Shown: piece by piece, positions 11,701 through 23,090 of the stretch
Layout: every line of letters starts with the position of its first letter
How positions within the stretch are numbered: the first letter of the stretch is position 1
Assembly: GCA_004431415.1 (NCBI GenBank)
Contig: QPMI01000007.1
Location: 1 to 64,000, forward strand
Source of the DNA: Cyanophora paradoxa
Lineage: Eukaryota; Glaucocystophyceae; Cyanophorales; Cyanophoraceae
Direction: 5' to 3'
Length of the DNA stretch: 64,000 nucleotides
Made by a program: the position numbers and the translations under genes
The notes under the pieces: model-generated
What the model saw: only the letters and a program-made list of their open reading frames with translations
Database searches by the model: none
Told to the model about the DNA's origin: nothing

Positions 11701-13030
11701 ACCCTGACATGGCCCGCACCGAGTCGCTCCCCCGCTTCGGGGCGTCCCAGAGCGGGCCGGCGGCTCGAATCCTGGTTCGCCCCCTGACCGCCCGCCGCCT
11801 TCGACGACGTCGACGCTCAACTTCGTGCGCCAGGTCTGCGCGCCGTCGAACGCGGCCATCGACGAGCTCGTCTCTCGGCTGTGCGCGGGGCTTCCGGGCC
11901 CGGACGGGAAGAACCTCGTCCCGCCCCGCGGAACCGTCATCCGCCTGGTCCGCTGCTCCCTGCTGCTCGCTTCATTTTCGTTCCCTGATCGCGGTACGCA
12001 GGGAGTGCCGCAGGGGGGCTCCCCAGGGCCAGTGCACATCGAAACGCTGGTCGAGGAAGCTATCAGCGGCACAGCCGCGCAGTCCTCTACCGAGGGCATG
12101 CCGAGTGCGTGTCTCTCTTCTTCCGTTCGCTCTGTTGTCTGAAGCTTCGTTCAGGCGTGGAGCAGCTGGAGATGGAACTGGCCGCGGCGCAAGAAGCTTT
12201 CTCGGCCGACATTGCCCTCCTCCAGCGTCTGAACGAAGCGCTGGTTCGACTTCGCGTTTTCTAAATCTGCTATCTTTATCAACGGCGGCGCAGGCCGGGC
12301 CCGGGAACGCCGCGCCGCCCGAATTGACTGCGGAGGAGAAAACCGATGACACGCTTGGCCGCCAGGGCGACAACAAGCAGCTGCTGCCGATGTCCGAGCG
12401 CGCGGCGGCGTGCAGGAGGCGGCTGGACTCGACGCGGGCGCACAAGGAGCAGGTCTGGAACGCCCTGAAGACCGTGCAGGACGCGCAGCGCCGCTCCCGC
12501 GACGCGATCGAGATGGGGCGCCGCGCGGTGCGCGCTGCCCCTCTTCAGCCTTCGATTTCGATGAGGCTGATTTGATTTGTGTGCAGGTGAGGAGGCGCGT
12601 CCTTCGGGGCGCCGCCGTCGTGTGCGCGACCCTCAGCGGGAGCGCCATCGACGCCCTCCTGGAGCTGCCGGTGCCCGCGCCCGAGCCCGCCGCCCTCCTC
12701 CGTTGAATGTTTCTTCTTCGGCCTGACTCTCGTTGGAGGGCGTCTCGTTCACGGCGTGCGTGATCGACGAGGCGGCGCAGAGCGTGGAGCCCTCCTCGCT
12801 GATCCCCCTCAAGTACTCCCCCGCCATGGCCGTCCTCGTGCGCCCCGGGGGCCCGCCCCGCCCCGCCCCGCCTTCAAAATTCAAGAGCAGCTTCTCATAA
12901 CTTCTTAAATCCATTATACTATATTATAGACAAGAGATGTAGAAGAAGTGATACGATTCGCCGTTCCCGCCACTCCCCTCCCCCTTCGCCCCGCCCCGCC
13001 CGCCCCGCCCCGCCCCCCCCCCCCCCCCCG

Positions 13031-13064
<34 letters not shown>

Positions 13065-16000
13065 ACCAACCCCCACCCCCCGCCCCAGCCCCAGCCCGCC
13101 CCAGCCCGCCCGCCCTGCCCCGCCCCGCCTTCGCCTCGCCCCGCCCCACCCCGCCCCACCCCGCCCCGGACGCCGCGCCGCGCCGAGCAGCGACTCATTA
13201 CGTCTTATGATTTCTGGGACTTAATATATCATTATGTTAATCCGAATTGCCGCTCCAGGTTGGAGACCCGCAGCAGCTGCCGGCGACGGTCTTCTCCCGC
13301 GCCGCCCAGCGCTACGCGTACGAGCAGAGCCTCTTCCAGCGATTAAAGGTAAGCTGCTTCGCTGACGATGATGATGGCCGACCTGCGTGCACGATGCCTA
13401 AACGAGCTCGCAGGATGCCGGTCACCCCACACTGCTTCTCGAAACTCAGTACCGCATGGTGCGCTTATTTTCCCTCTCTTATTTGTGAAATAAACGCCGA
13501 TTGCTTTGCGTGCGCAGCACCCCGCCATCCGGCAGTTTCCTTCCCAGCACTTCTACGAGGTCAGTAAATGGCTTGGACTAGAAAATCTGCAGTCGCGCCC
13601 CGACAAGCCCGCAGGGGCGGCTGCTCGACGCGGAAGCAGTCGCCCGGCGGTACGCCAGCGCCGGCGCCCACGCCCACGCGCCTCCGCCGGACGCGCCCTA
13701 CCTGCGGAGCGAGAACCAGGGCCTCTTCGGTCGGCTCCGGATCTCCTCGACCTGCCGCGCGGCTTCCTCGCTCATATACCCATCGCAGGGCCCTACACAT
13801 TCTTCGACGTCTCGCACGGCCGCAGCGCCCGCGGTCCGTCCCCTTAAGCTTTCGCGGCCTTTCTTGTCGCCGGCTCGGCTCACGGGGCTCGTGCGAAGGC
13901 GGCGGGACCTCGCTCCGCAACGAGGCGGAGGCCTCTCTGGCCGCCGAGATCGTCCGGCAGCTGTTCCGCCGGTTCCCGACCGTGCGCCCGCGGCGCACTT
14001 AAGCTTTTTCATGATTCAAACTTTATTTCGGCGGCGCTGACGGCGTCGGCCAGGTGGACTGGGAGGGCGCCAAGGACGGGGAGGGCCCCCGCATCGGCAT
14101 CATCACGCCGTACCGCCAGCAGCTGAACGAGGTCCGCCCTCCGTCTCGAAACTAGCGAGCGAAGACGCTGATCGGGCGTCTCCTCAGCTGCGAGACGCCC
14201 TGAGGCGGTCGATGGACGCGGGCGCCCTCAAGAAAGTCAGCATCAGCACCAGTGCGCGCGGCCGTTCCACGAGATTCGTTCAGTTCAGTGCGCCCTCGCC
14301 TCTGATTGCCTGCGGCAGTCGACGGGTTCCAGGGGCGCGAGAAGGACGTCATCATCTTCTCTGCCGTCCGCGCACACGGGCCCGTCCAGTCCGTCCTCCT
14401 CGCCCGCCCCTAAACTTTCCCAGTTTTCCTCGCCTGAGCTTCTCCTTGTCCGGCAGGGCGGGCCCGACCTCCATCGGCTTCGTCGCGGACATCCGCCGCA
14501 TGAACGTCGGGCTCACGCGCGCGCGGCACGCCCTCCTCGTCCTCGGCAGCGCCGCCTCGCTCGTGTCCAGGTCTGCCAAATCAAATAGAAATCCCCAAAA
14601 TACTATAACAAAATACTATGCTATACTAAAATATAAACCAAACTACGATACTATGCCCCCGCGCGCCGCTGCCGCCGCCGCGTCCCTCGTCTTAGCAGCG
14701 GGCAGCCCCGACTGGCGGGCCCTGGTCGAGGACGCGCGCCGGCGCTCCTGCGTCAAGTCCACCCCGGCCTCCTTCGCCTCCCTCTTCGACTCCCTGCCCC
14801 CGATCGCGCCCTCGTCCCGCCGGCCCGCGCAGCAGCAGCTGCAGCCCGAGGCCGCCGCCCGCGCCGAGGCGGCGGCGGCTGCGAGGCCCGACTCCGCCTC
14901 GGCCCGGCAGGGTGCATCCCCGCCTCCTCAGGCCTCAGTCCCCGAACGCGACGCTGCCCCGTCCGCCGCCTCTTCCGCCAGGACGTCGCCTCAGCCTCAG
15001 CCTCAGCCTGCGGCCCGGCCGGCCGCCGCGAAATCCGACGCCGCTCCTCCCGCTGCGCCCCCAGCTCAGAAGCCTCCGCAGCCTCGGGCCCCGGCCCGTC
15101 CAGCGCCCGCGAGAGTCGATCCCGACGCCGCCCCTCCCCCTCCTTCCGGCGCCTCTGTCCAGCGACCGCCGCCGCCCCAGCCTCAGCCCTCCACCCGCCC
15201 TGCAGCCGCCGCGTCCACCCCCTCTGCCTCCTCTTCTTCGTCTCGGCCGGCTCCGTCTCAGACGACTGGTCCGTCTGGCGGGACACGCGCGCCTCCAAAC
15301 GGACGGCCGGAAGGCAGCAGCAGCAGCAGCAGCGGCCGCGCGGCCGCCGGCGCCGGCGCCTCTCGCCCGACTGCAAGCTCCCAGGCGGCGCCGCCGCCGC
15401 CGCCGGCGAAGGCGTCGCTGCTTGCTGACATCCTCGGCGGCCTGAGCACGATCTCGGACCCGACCTCCGTCCCGCCGCCCGCGCCGGCCCCGCCGCCTCG
15501 GCCGCGAACGCTGGCCCCGCCCCGCCGGCACCGACCCGCCGGCCCCGCCCCGATGTGAGCGGCATGCTTTGGCTGACTTCCTACGAAGCTGACTCTTCGA
15601 CACAGGCCGCACCGTCACCCGAATGCCTTGAAGGCCAGCCGCGGGACTACGAAGGAACCTTCAAACGAGCTGCGAGGGCCATCGGCCCGCCGGCCCCGCC
15701 CCCGCCGGCGCCGCCTCCGCGAGCCCCGCCCCACCAGCCCCAGCCCCGCCGGGCCCGCCTCCACCGGCCCCGCCCCCGCGGGCGCCGCCCCCACCGGCCC
15801 CAGCCCCGCCGGCCCCGCCCCCGATGTACGCAACATGGTTTTTGCTTTCTTCCTATGGAGCTGACTCTTCGACGCAGGCCGCACCGACACCCGAATGCCT
15901 TGAAGGCTAGCCATGGGCCTTCGAAGGAACCGTCGAAAGAGCCGCAAGGGCCATCGTCTAGCGCCCGCGGCGACGGGAGCGCGGCGAACGCTTCTTCAAG

Positions 16001-16580
16001 AGAGCCAAGGGCCGAGGACCGGGGCGCGGGGGAGCAGAGAAGGCCGAGGCCGGAAGAGCATGACAGGCGGCAGGAAAAGGAGAGCGGCACTGGCTCCAGC
16101 GGGCGCAGCGACGATCGGCCACGGCCGGACAGCAGCGGCGGCGGGAGGGACGCGGGCCCTCGGCGGGACGGAGGAGGGAGGGACGACGGGTCCAGGACGT
16201 GGAGGGAGCGAGAGGGCGGATCCCGGAGGGACGGCCCTGCTTATCCGGACCGGCAGGAGGACAAGCGCAGGCGCGAGGGCTCCAGATCCCCGGGCCGGAC
16301 TCGCGATGTCCGGGACGATCGGGGGGGGCGAGACCACCGGGGTAGAGACGATCGGGGACGGCATCACGACCGGGACGACCGGCGGAGGCGAGACGAGCGG
16401 GACGACGGGTACAGGAGGGGCGGCTCAGCCGATCGGGACCGGCGCGATCGCGACGACAGGGACGGCGGGCGCCGCGGGGGGGCGGAAGACCGGAGGGCGG
16501 CGGCAGACGGCGGGCACAAGCGGCACGGAGGCTTCGGCGGCCCTGAAACTAAGCGGCCCAGGCCTGAAGAAAGGCGATGA
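5774..16580 (+). CDS. SEN1: Sen1/senataxin-like superfamily 1 helicase
   Basis: A nuclear RNA/DNA helicase of the Sen1/SETX group (R-loop removal, transcription termination), with more than 20 introns. ATG at 5774 opens MALPPPSDGAAGG. Helical SEN1-N-like exons follow to about 8870 (ETVAFLLEREHWYCRFPSLA, WGKKSQVESVPLTIQ, LLLLVHPDVVVRAWADATL). A disordered Pro-rich linker carries a SUMO-interacting motif, EIIDLTEDDDEE (9144-9180). KPVPRSFPSVDAYC then VLEPLLLEEVRAQLQ is the classic Sen1 pre-helicase motif. Helicase motifs: GPPGTGKT (11559-11582), APSNAAIDELV, VIDEAAQS (12760s), GDPQQLP (13262), ETQYRMHP, TIDGFQGREKDVIIF (exon from 14319), MNVGLTRARHALLV (about 14501). The tail is Ser/Pro/Ala-rich, then Arg/Asp-rich to 16580. 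The end is uncertain: without splicing at 15555 the frame stops at 15558, and a TAG at 15908-15910 applies in another phase. Confidence 0.9.
12838..13258 (+). repeat. Poly-C/CCCCGCC-rich intron in the helicase core
   Basis: This 421-bp intron splits the helicase immediately before VGDPQQLPATV. The donor is GTGCGCC at 12838 and the acceptor CTCCAG at 13256-13258. It contains AT-rich patches (12885-12950 and 13195-13245) around a core of CCCGCC repeats and C homopolymer (about 13010-13064). It is the longest intron identified in this gene. Confidence 0.75.
15541..15684 (+). repeat. Duplicated exon-intron-exon unit, copy 1
   Basis: 144 bp comprising the end of a Pro-rich exon, a short intron (donor GAT|GTGAGC, acceptor GACACAG) and the start of the next exon (HRHPNALKASRGTTKEPS). 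It is repeated at 15811-15955. The acceptor and following 30 bp are nearly identical in both copies; the introns differ more. Confidence 0.75.
15811..15955 (+). repeat. Duplicated exon-intron-exon unit, copy 2
   Basis: 145 bp, second copy (donor GAT|GTACGC, acceptor GACGCAG, exon HRHPNALKASHGPSKEPSKE). It has one more C than copy 1 just before the donor (CCCCC against CCCC). This shifts the phase so that the spliced frame would meet TAG at 15908-15910 instead of reading into the Arg/Asp-rich tail. Confidence 0.75.
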
Positions 16581-17823
16581 TGCTCGGCACCTCCATGTCC
16601 TCCCCCCGCTCCTTCAAGGCTTCCCTCCCTCCCTCCCTCCCCCTCCCCCCGCCCCCTCCCCCCTTCCTCCGCCCCCTCCCTCCGCCTCCACTCCCCCTAT
16701 GGCCACTCCCTCCCTCCCTCCGCGCCTCCTCCCACTAACCCCGACTACTCCCCCCTTCCCCCCTCTCCCTCCCCCCTCCCCTCCATCTCCCCCCCCCCTT
16801 TTCCCCGCCTCCTTCACCTCGTATCGCCTCCCATTAGCCAGTCCTCCGGCCCTCCTCCCACCATCCCCTTTCCCTCTGCCTCCTTCCCCTCTTGCCTTCC
16901 TGCCCCGGGCCGGGCCCGCCGGCCCTCCCTGCAGCTGGGAAGCCGGCCCTTGTTACGGCAGGGGTGATTCGAGCCTAGCCAAATCCAGCGCCAAGCTAGT
17001 CTGATCATGATACGTTCCGTCTACGTAGCCTACTGGTGAAGATACTCGCCTTTCGTGACACCCTACACTCTCCGCCTCCGCCGCTGCCGCCGCCACCGAG
17101 GGATCGATATCACGGCCCTGGCGAGCCCACGGGGCCTCGTCGACGTCGCTTAAGCTTGCCGGAGCTGCCGGCTCAGCGGCTGCGAGCTTTAGGTAGAAGC
17201 ACTCGAAACTAAGCTCTGCTTTTTAAAATCTAGATCTTCATCTAGATCTTTTATTCCGCGAGGATTAGCTATAGCACTCGAGACGTCGACGTCGGCGCAA
17301 AGCAGCTGGAGCAACTGGAGCAGCTGGGAGTCTTGTACTGCGCATGCGCATGCTAGCTGGAGCAGCGCGGGCGCAAATTAATCTCCAGTACTATAGCTAG
17401 TGGGCCAGTCTAGCTGCAGCTATATATAGCTAGCGTTGGCTCGAGCTCGGCAGGCCGTCGTCGGGCAGGCCGTCCGCGGCCGGATCCGATGATCTGTTAA
17501 GGTCGCTCCGGATCCCCTACCGAACCCGACGACGTCGACCCGGCCACGAGGCTGGGGGGGGGGGGGGGGGGACTCCGGGGGGGGGAAGATGGGGGGGGGA
17601 GGATCGCTGTCGACGTCCTCGGCGCGCGTCGCGACCGACTGCGACATATATATATACGCATCGACTGCGACGGGATCATGGCGCCAGTGGCGGCGCCTGG
17701 CGCTACGTATACGCCGGCGGCGCCCGGCGCGCGTCGGGCGTATATGCGCAGACGCAGCGCCAGGCGCCGCTGGCGCCATGCAGCTGACCACCGCGGTTGC
17801 GCTGCGCATCGCGCCACCGTCCG
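16581..17823. other. Intergenic, Sen1 to ABCG
   Basis: No supported gene. Positions 16612-16915 are a pyrimidine-rich low-complexity tract (CCCTCCCT type). Positions 17160-17440 carry many short palindromes (AGATCTAGATCT, GCGCATGCGCATGC, TATATATAGCTAGC). G runs lie at 17561-17598, and the large inverted repeat at 17677-17780 directly precedes the ABCG start. Confidence 0.5.
17677..17780. repeat. Large imperfect inverted repeat (hairpin/cruciform) before ABCG
   Basis: The left arm 17677-17704 starts CATGGCGCCAGTGG. The right arm 17756-17780 ends CCGCTGGCGCCATG and is its reverse complement apart from a 3-bp gap. An inner pair (CGTATACGCC near 17706 and GGGCGTATATG near 17736) extends the stem. 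The structure ends 43 bp before the chosen ATG, so it would lie in the 5' UTR or core promoter. Confidence 0.8.
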
Positions 17824-20800
17824 ATGGGCACAGAGCGAGCCCCCGGCGGCAGCAGCTACGAGGTCGCCATGGACGCTCTCGCGTGGAGAGACATCAGCTA
17901 CGAGGTAGCGCTGCCTGGAGGTTTGTTTGAAAGAAACAAAAAGACGGGGTCCAAGCAGATCCTGCGCGACGTCTCAGGCTTCGCCCGCGCGGGTGCTCGA
18001 CGAGCTGCGCGTGCCGAGCCCTTCGGTCCTTCCCTTACATCTAGCGCGTGCAGGCGAGATTCTGGCCATCATGGGTCCCTCCGGCAGCGGGTGCGCACCG
18101 CCATAGCGAGCAGCGAAGGAGCGCGGTTGACGCCGGCTCCTTCGCAGAAAGAGCTCCTTGCTGGACATTCTCGCGTCCCGCAAGGTCCTTTTCGCCTCTC
18201 GACCGCATGCTTTCTTTCCCGACGCCCGCAGCAGAACACGGGCAAGGTCACGGGACAGATCCTGCTCGACGGAGCGCCATGCGTGACGACCGCGACGCGG
18301 GCGGCGAGCGGCTCCGTCAGCCGCGCGTACGCGCGCAAGTCCGCGTACATCCTGCAGGTCCGCCTTGCATCCGCGCGGCACGTTCCCCCGCGCTTCCGCC
18401 GAACATTTGATCCGCAGGACGACACGCTGTACGAGCACCTGACAGTTCGGGAGACGCTCGTCTTCAGCGCACAGCTGCGGCTCCCGGAATCGCTTCCGAG
18501 CGCGGAAAAGCTGAAGCGAGTGGACGAGGTTATGCGCAGCCTCGGCATTCAGAAGGTTGCGGACACAAAGGTCGGCGGGCCCTTCGTGCGCGGCGTCTCC
18601 GGCGGTGCATTCCCGCGCGGCCGACTCTTTTCCGCGTCCCGCTGACGACGCCCGCGCCCAGGCGAGCGCAAACGCGTCTCCATCGGCTGCGAGCTCCTGA
18701 AGCGGCCGCTTCTCCTCCTGCTCGACGAGCCGACGAGGTTCACGCGCGCGTACCCCGCCGCCAGCCCGCCCCCCTCTCCGCGCATTTTCCTCTCCAAACC
18801 CGCCCGCAGCGGCCTCAGCTCGTCGGACGCCCGCACGGTTCTTAAGATCCTCCGCACCGTCCGCGCCACTGTACCGCCCTCCGTTCCTTCCCCCTGTTGA
18901 CCCGCTACCCCCCAGATGGCGGCCTCCGGCCACGCGATCGTGACGACCATCCACCAGCCCTCCGCTCAGCTCTACACGTGCGAGTACCCCCCTTGGCACG
19001 GAGTCCGGGATCCCCCCCCCCTCACGTCCGGGTACAGCATGTTCGACCGGGTCATGCTTCTCTCTCGCGGCCGGACAGCCTATTTCGGGCCGGCCCGCCG
19101 CGCCGTGGCTCATTTCGAAGGCCTCGGCATCTCCAGCGGGGTCCAGGCAAGTCTATTTCTCCTGTTGTACCCCCTTCCTGTATTCTCACATTCCCCCTTT
19201 CATCAGATGAACGCGGCCGAGTTTCTGCTGGATGCCGTCTCTACCCCCTACCAGCAGAACGCCATCGTCTTCAAGCCTACGAGCCTGGTACCTCTCCCGC
19301 TTTCCCTCCTCTCCTCTCCGTTTTCTCAAACCTTGGGTTTTGTTTCGCCGCAGGACGGCGATGGGGACCCTGAGGCGGTGCGGGTCGTCGAAATTGTCGA
19401 GGACCTGAGCTCGGTACCCCTCCCGAGCCCCGTGCCAATTCGTACCCCCTCGACGAACCGTCCTTCTAGGAGCCGGCGGCGGAGAAGGACCTCGTCGAGA
19501 CGGCAACTACGCTGGCGGAGCGGTTCGTCGCCTCGCCCGCCGGGCACGAAGCCGCCGTCGAGGCGCGCCGTACCCCCTCGTCCTCACCCCCCCTCCCCTT
19601 CTCCTTCCTCTTATCGCTCGCAACAACAGCTGGAGTCTCTCGCGCCGCGGATCCCGAGCTCGACGCCCAAGTGACCCCTACCCCCCGCTCCACGCTCCCG
19701 TACCCCCCTCCTCAGCTGACTCGCCTCTCTCCTAGGACTTCGCGCATGTCGCGCTACGTCGTGTCCCGCCTGACCCAGGTCCGGCCCCCCGCCCCCCCGC
19801 CCACCCGGCCGCAAGGGAAGGGACGCCGCCGGGCCCGCCCCACCTGGCTCACCTGACTCAGATCCGCGTCGTGGCCCGCCGGGACTTCATCATGTGGCTC
19901 CGCGGTGCGGGCCCCCCCCCCCCCCCCCCGGCCCCGCCCCGCCCTGCCCCGCCTACTCAACCTCTTCTCCTCGCACAGACCCGAACCTCTTCCTGGCGGT
20001 GGTGTTCCAGGGTGTCTTCCTGGGGGTGCTGGCGGCGTCGAGCTCGCGGGGGCCTGGCGGGGCGACCACGGAGATGCTGCGCTACCAGCTCCTCTTCTTC
20101 CTCGCCGTCATGGTCCGCCCGCCCTTGTTCTTAAGAACTCCTAAGAGAAATCGCACAAGAATTCTTAAGAGAAAACGCACAAGAAGTACTAGAACTCTTA
20201 GAAGGGACCCTTCTTCTTCTTCCTCGCCGTCATGGTGCGTCCGCGCTCTCTCTCCTCTCTTCGCTGCGCCTCGCCGTGCTGGTAGTGGTGGTGGTTCACG
20301 AGTCGGGTCTCCCTTCATCCCTAGCACTCGAGTGAAGCACGAATCGGCGCTGGCGCCGGTGGTCCCTAGCATTCATCTAGCTCCCCCGCCAGTGGGCGCC
20401 AGTGCGCCAGTGCGAGTCGGCGCTGACGCCCGGCCGATCTAGCGGTGGCTCTGCCCCCTTGACCAACCCACGCCCGCCCGCCCGCGCGCGCGCCCCCCCC
20501 CGCAGATCGTGTTCAGCTTCATCACGTGCATGGACCCGCTGATCCGGGAGCGGGGCCTGCTGCACCGCGAGCACGCGGCGGGGGCCTACTCCGTCGGCGC
20601 CTTCTTCACCGCGAAGACGGTCCGCCCCCCGCCCTCCGCCCTCCCGCCCGTGACCCTCGAGAGGGAGAGGGCAAAGCGGCGCGCCCCGCGCGCGGCTCGC
20701 CGTTCCCTGGCCCTCCTAGGAGGAGAAGCAGACGAGAAAGACAGGCGGAGCAGGGAGCTAACTGTCCCAAGGATAGGGGGCGCGTCGGCGTGCCTTGCAG

Positions 20801-21779
20801 TGTCCCGCCGCCCAGCTCCCTCCCTCCCTCCCTCCCTCCCTCACGCGCCCCCCGCCCCCGCCCCCGCCCCCTCCCCGCAGATCTCGAGCTTCCTCCAGTA
20901 CTCCGTCTCCAACATCCCTTTCACCCTCAGTGCGCCCCGCCCCGCCCCGCCCGCTCAGATAACGTCTGATCCGATCCGATCCGACCTGACCGGCCCCGGC
21001 AGTCTGCATCTACCTCGGGAACCTCAACATGAGCAGCGGGGCCGTCGGATGTGCGCCGCCCCTTGCCTGCCTGCGCTCAAGCTTACGCTCTGGTCTGGGC
21101 TCCTGAGCTCACTCATCCTCTCCCCCCTCTCCCGCCCTTCCAGACTTCATGCTCTGGACCGTCATCGTCAGCAACTGCAGTGCCGCCCTTACAGAGTTCT
21201 GCGCAGCCATCTCAAAAAGTCCGTACCCCCCCCCGCCATCTTCTTCCCCCTACTCTTAGTTACATGTACCCCCCGCCAGACATGGGGCTGGCCTTCCTCT
21301 GGTCTAACGCCTTTATGGGCCTCGCGTTCATGTTCGGCGGGTTCCTCGTACCCCGCCACCAGATCCCCGCCTACTGTGCGCCGTGCCGTACCCCTTTTGC
21401 CCCTCCCCCGGACTCCCGCTGACTGTACCCGCAGGGATCTGGATCTACTACACTTCGTTCTTCACGTACGCGTTCAGCGGGGCGATGGTGCGTTTGGGGT
21501 ACCCCTCCCCCGTCCGTCCCTCCCCGGCTTGAGGCGGGGGTACAGGTGAACGAGTTCGATCGCCCGACGAACGTCGGCGAGACCCCCCCGCTCGAGCTCT
21601 TCGGCCTCGTCGACGTGCCCGTCATCGGCGACAAGCGCGTACCCCCCTCGAAAACCCCGTACCCCCCTCCTAACTTCGTTCGCAGGTGGGCGGACCTCGG
21701 GATCGTGTGCATCTTCTGGGCCGCCTTTCGCGTCTTGACCTGGGTCGCCCTCCGCTACCTCCACAAGGAGCGCCGCTGA
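17824..21779 (+). CDS. ABCG-type half-transporter
   Basis: ATP-driven membrane exporter with ABCG order: nucleotide-binding domain, then membrane domain. The ATG at 17824 gives MGTERAPGGSSYEV, then WRDISYEVALPGG. Walker A (GEILAIMGPSGSG|KSSLLDIL) is split by an intron at 18091-18147. Further exons: DDTLYEHLTVRETLVFSAQL, GVSGG|GERKRVSIGCELL (ABC signature), LLLLDEPTS (Walker B), IVTTIHQPSAQLY (H-loop) and FDRVMLLSRGRTAYFGPA. Membrane exons: VVFQGVFLGVLAASS, QLLFFLAVM, IVFSFITCMDPLIRERG, SFLQYSVSNIPFTL, LWSNAFMGLAFMFGGFLVP, GIWIYYTSFFTYAFSGAMV, and finally WADLGIVCIFWAAFRVLTWV then ALRYLHKERR and TGA. Introns from about 18750 onward carry GTACCCC; earlier ones do not. An ATG at 17778 is in another frame. 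Confidence 0.9.
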
Positions 21780-23000
21780 GCGCCGGCGGGCGGTCGCGCT
21801 CATTAGCCGTAACTTCATTCTAACGGCCATTGCTGCTCTATTTCGTTGGTAGACAATCCGTTGTATCTTGTGCCGCAAGCCGCGAGCCCCGGCGCGTTCG
21901 ACCGTCGGACTCTCAATTGCGATGATTCGGAATTCTTTCGCCTGTCGTTGCTTTGATTCGCTGCAGCGCTAGCGCCAAGGCGCTACCCCGTTTTCCCAAT
22001 AGGGTAGGGAGCCCTGAGGTATTGCTCACATTAGATTAGTACGTTTACATAACTTAGTAACTGATAAATTAGTAATACAGAAACGATTTGCAGCCCGACC
22101 CGTTCGATGAACGCCACTTCGGATCCTGTTCAGACGCGATTTCTACAGCTAGTGCGGGGCTGCGGCCGGCGCCCCGCGGCCTGCGAGCTCGAGTGTCAAA
22201 CGCAGACCCCGGGCCTCGCATATATGCATCGGCGCGGGCGCCGCCGGCGCGCGCCGGCGCCGGCCGACTCAAGCACCGCGGCCGGAGCCTCCGGATCCGG
22301 TCCGTGGCGCCGCCTGCAGCTGATCGATATCACGAAGGCATTGAAGGCAATTCGCGAGGGGTACAAGGCGCGATCCGAGCTTGTTGCATTCTGGCCCGCT
22401 GCTCACCGAGTAACTGCCGCGAGCTCAGCGGCTAATCAGCGCACAAGCAACGCATCGGTTGTGAGTCGGTGACCTCGCCCGCCGCTTCGACCGCGTTTCG
22501 GCAGCGGCGCGCTGATCGGCCGCGCGCGGCCGCGCGGCGGCCGCGGGTGCACGTGGGCGCCGCGCCCGCAGCGTTAGCTATAGCGGGACGAACTTCGGGA
22601 GACTCGGAGCGCCTCACACATCCTAGACCTCCAGCGATCCCGAGTGGATTCCCTCGGCGCTCGCCCGGCCTGCAGCTGTTTGAATCAACTGCAAGTCGCG
22701 CGCGCGCGGCGCGTGGCCGCGCGCGGTCCGACGGTCGGTACTGCCGCGCGCAGCTGCTGCTGCAGCAAACACCGACGAGCGAGCCCGGCTCCCAACCTCG
22801 ACCGCCCCCCGCAGCCGGTGTCGCGCACGGCCGCGGGCGCCGCGCGCGCTGGCGCGCAACTTGCGGCGCAAGCGAGCCTCTATCTTGGAGCAGCCGCTGA
22901 GCCGCTGAGCTCCGCAGCGCTAGCTATAGCTATAAGCTCACAGACGTCGGCACGTGAACGCGTTCAGCGGCTGCAGCTTCATGTTTCGAGGCGACTGGAA
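21780..23000. other. Intergenic, ABCG to unknown modular gene
   Basis: About 1.2 kb with no supported gene. The first 300 bp are distinctly less GC-rich than the rest of the window. Palindromic runs follow: GCCGCCGGCGCGCGCCGGCGCC at 22238-22262, several ATATATGCAT/AGCTATAGCT words, and GCGCTAGCTATAGCTATA near 22917-22934. ORFs here are short and lack recognisable protein features. Confidence 0.45.
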
Positions 23001-23090
23001 TCGGTCTGATGGCCATGGCGGGCATGCGCAAGGCGCGCCTTTGCTCTTACATCTGCTTGGGGAGCTACCCGGCTCCCGGGTCCGCTGATC

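Noticed and set aside
15908-15910. TAG as the definite end of Sen1
   Set aside because: It applies only if the extra C in copy 2 of the duplication is real; the copy 1 phase would read into a coherent Arg/Asp-rich tail. Left open.
16610-17004. Pro/Ser ORF beyond the Sen1 tail
   Set aside because: Pyrimidine low-complexity DNA with no protein features; treated as intergenic.
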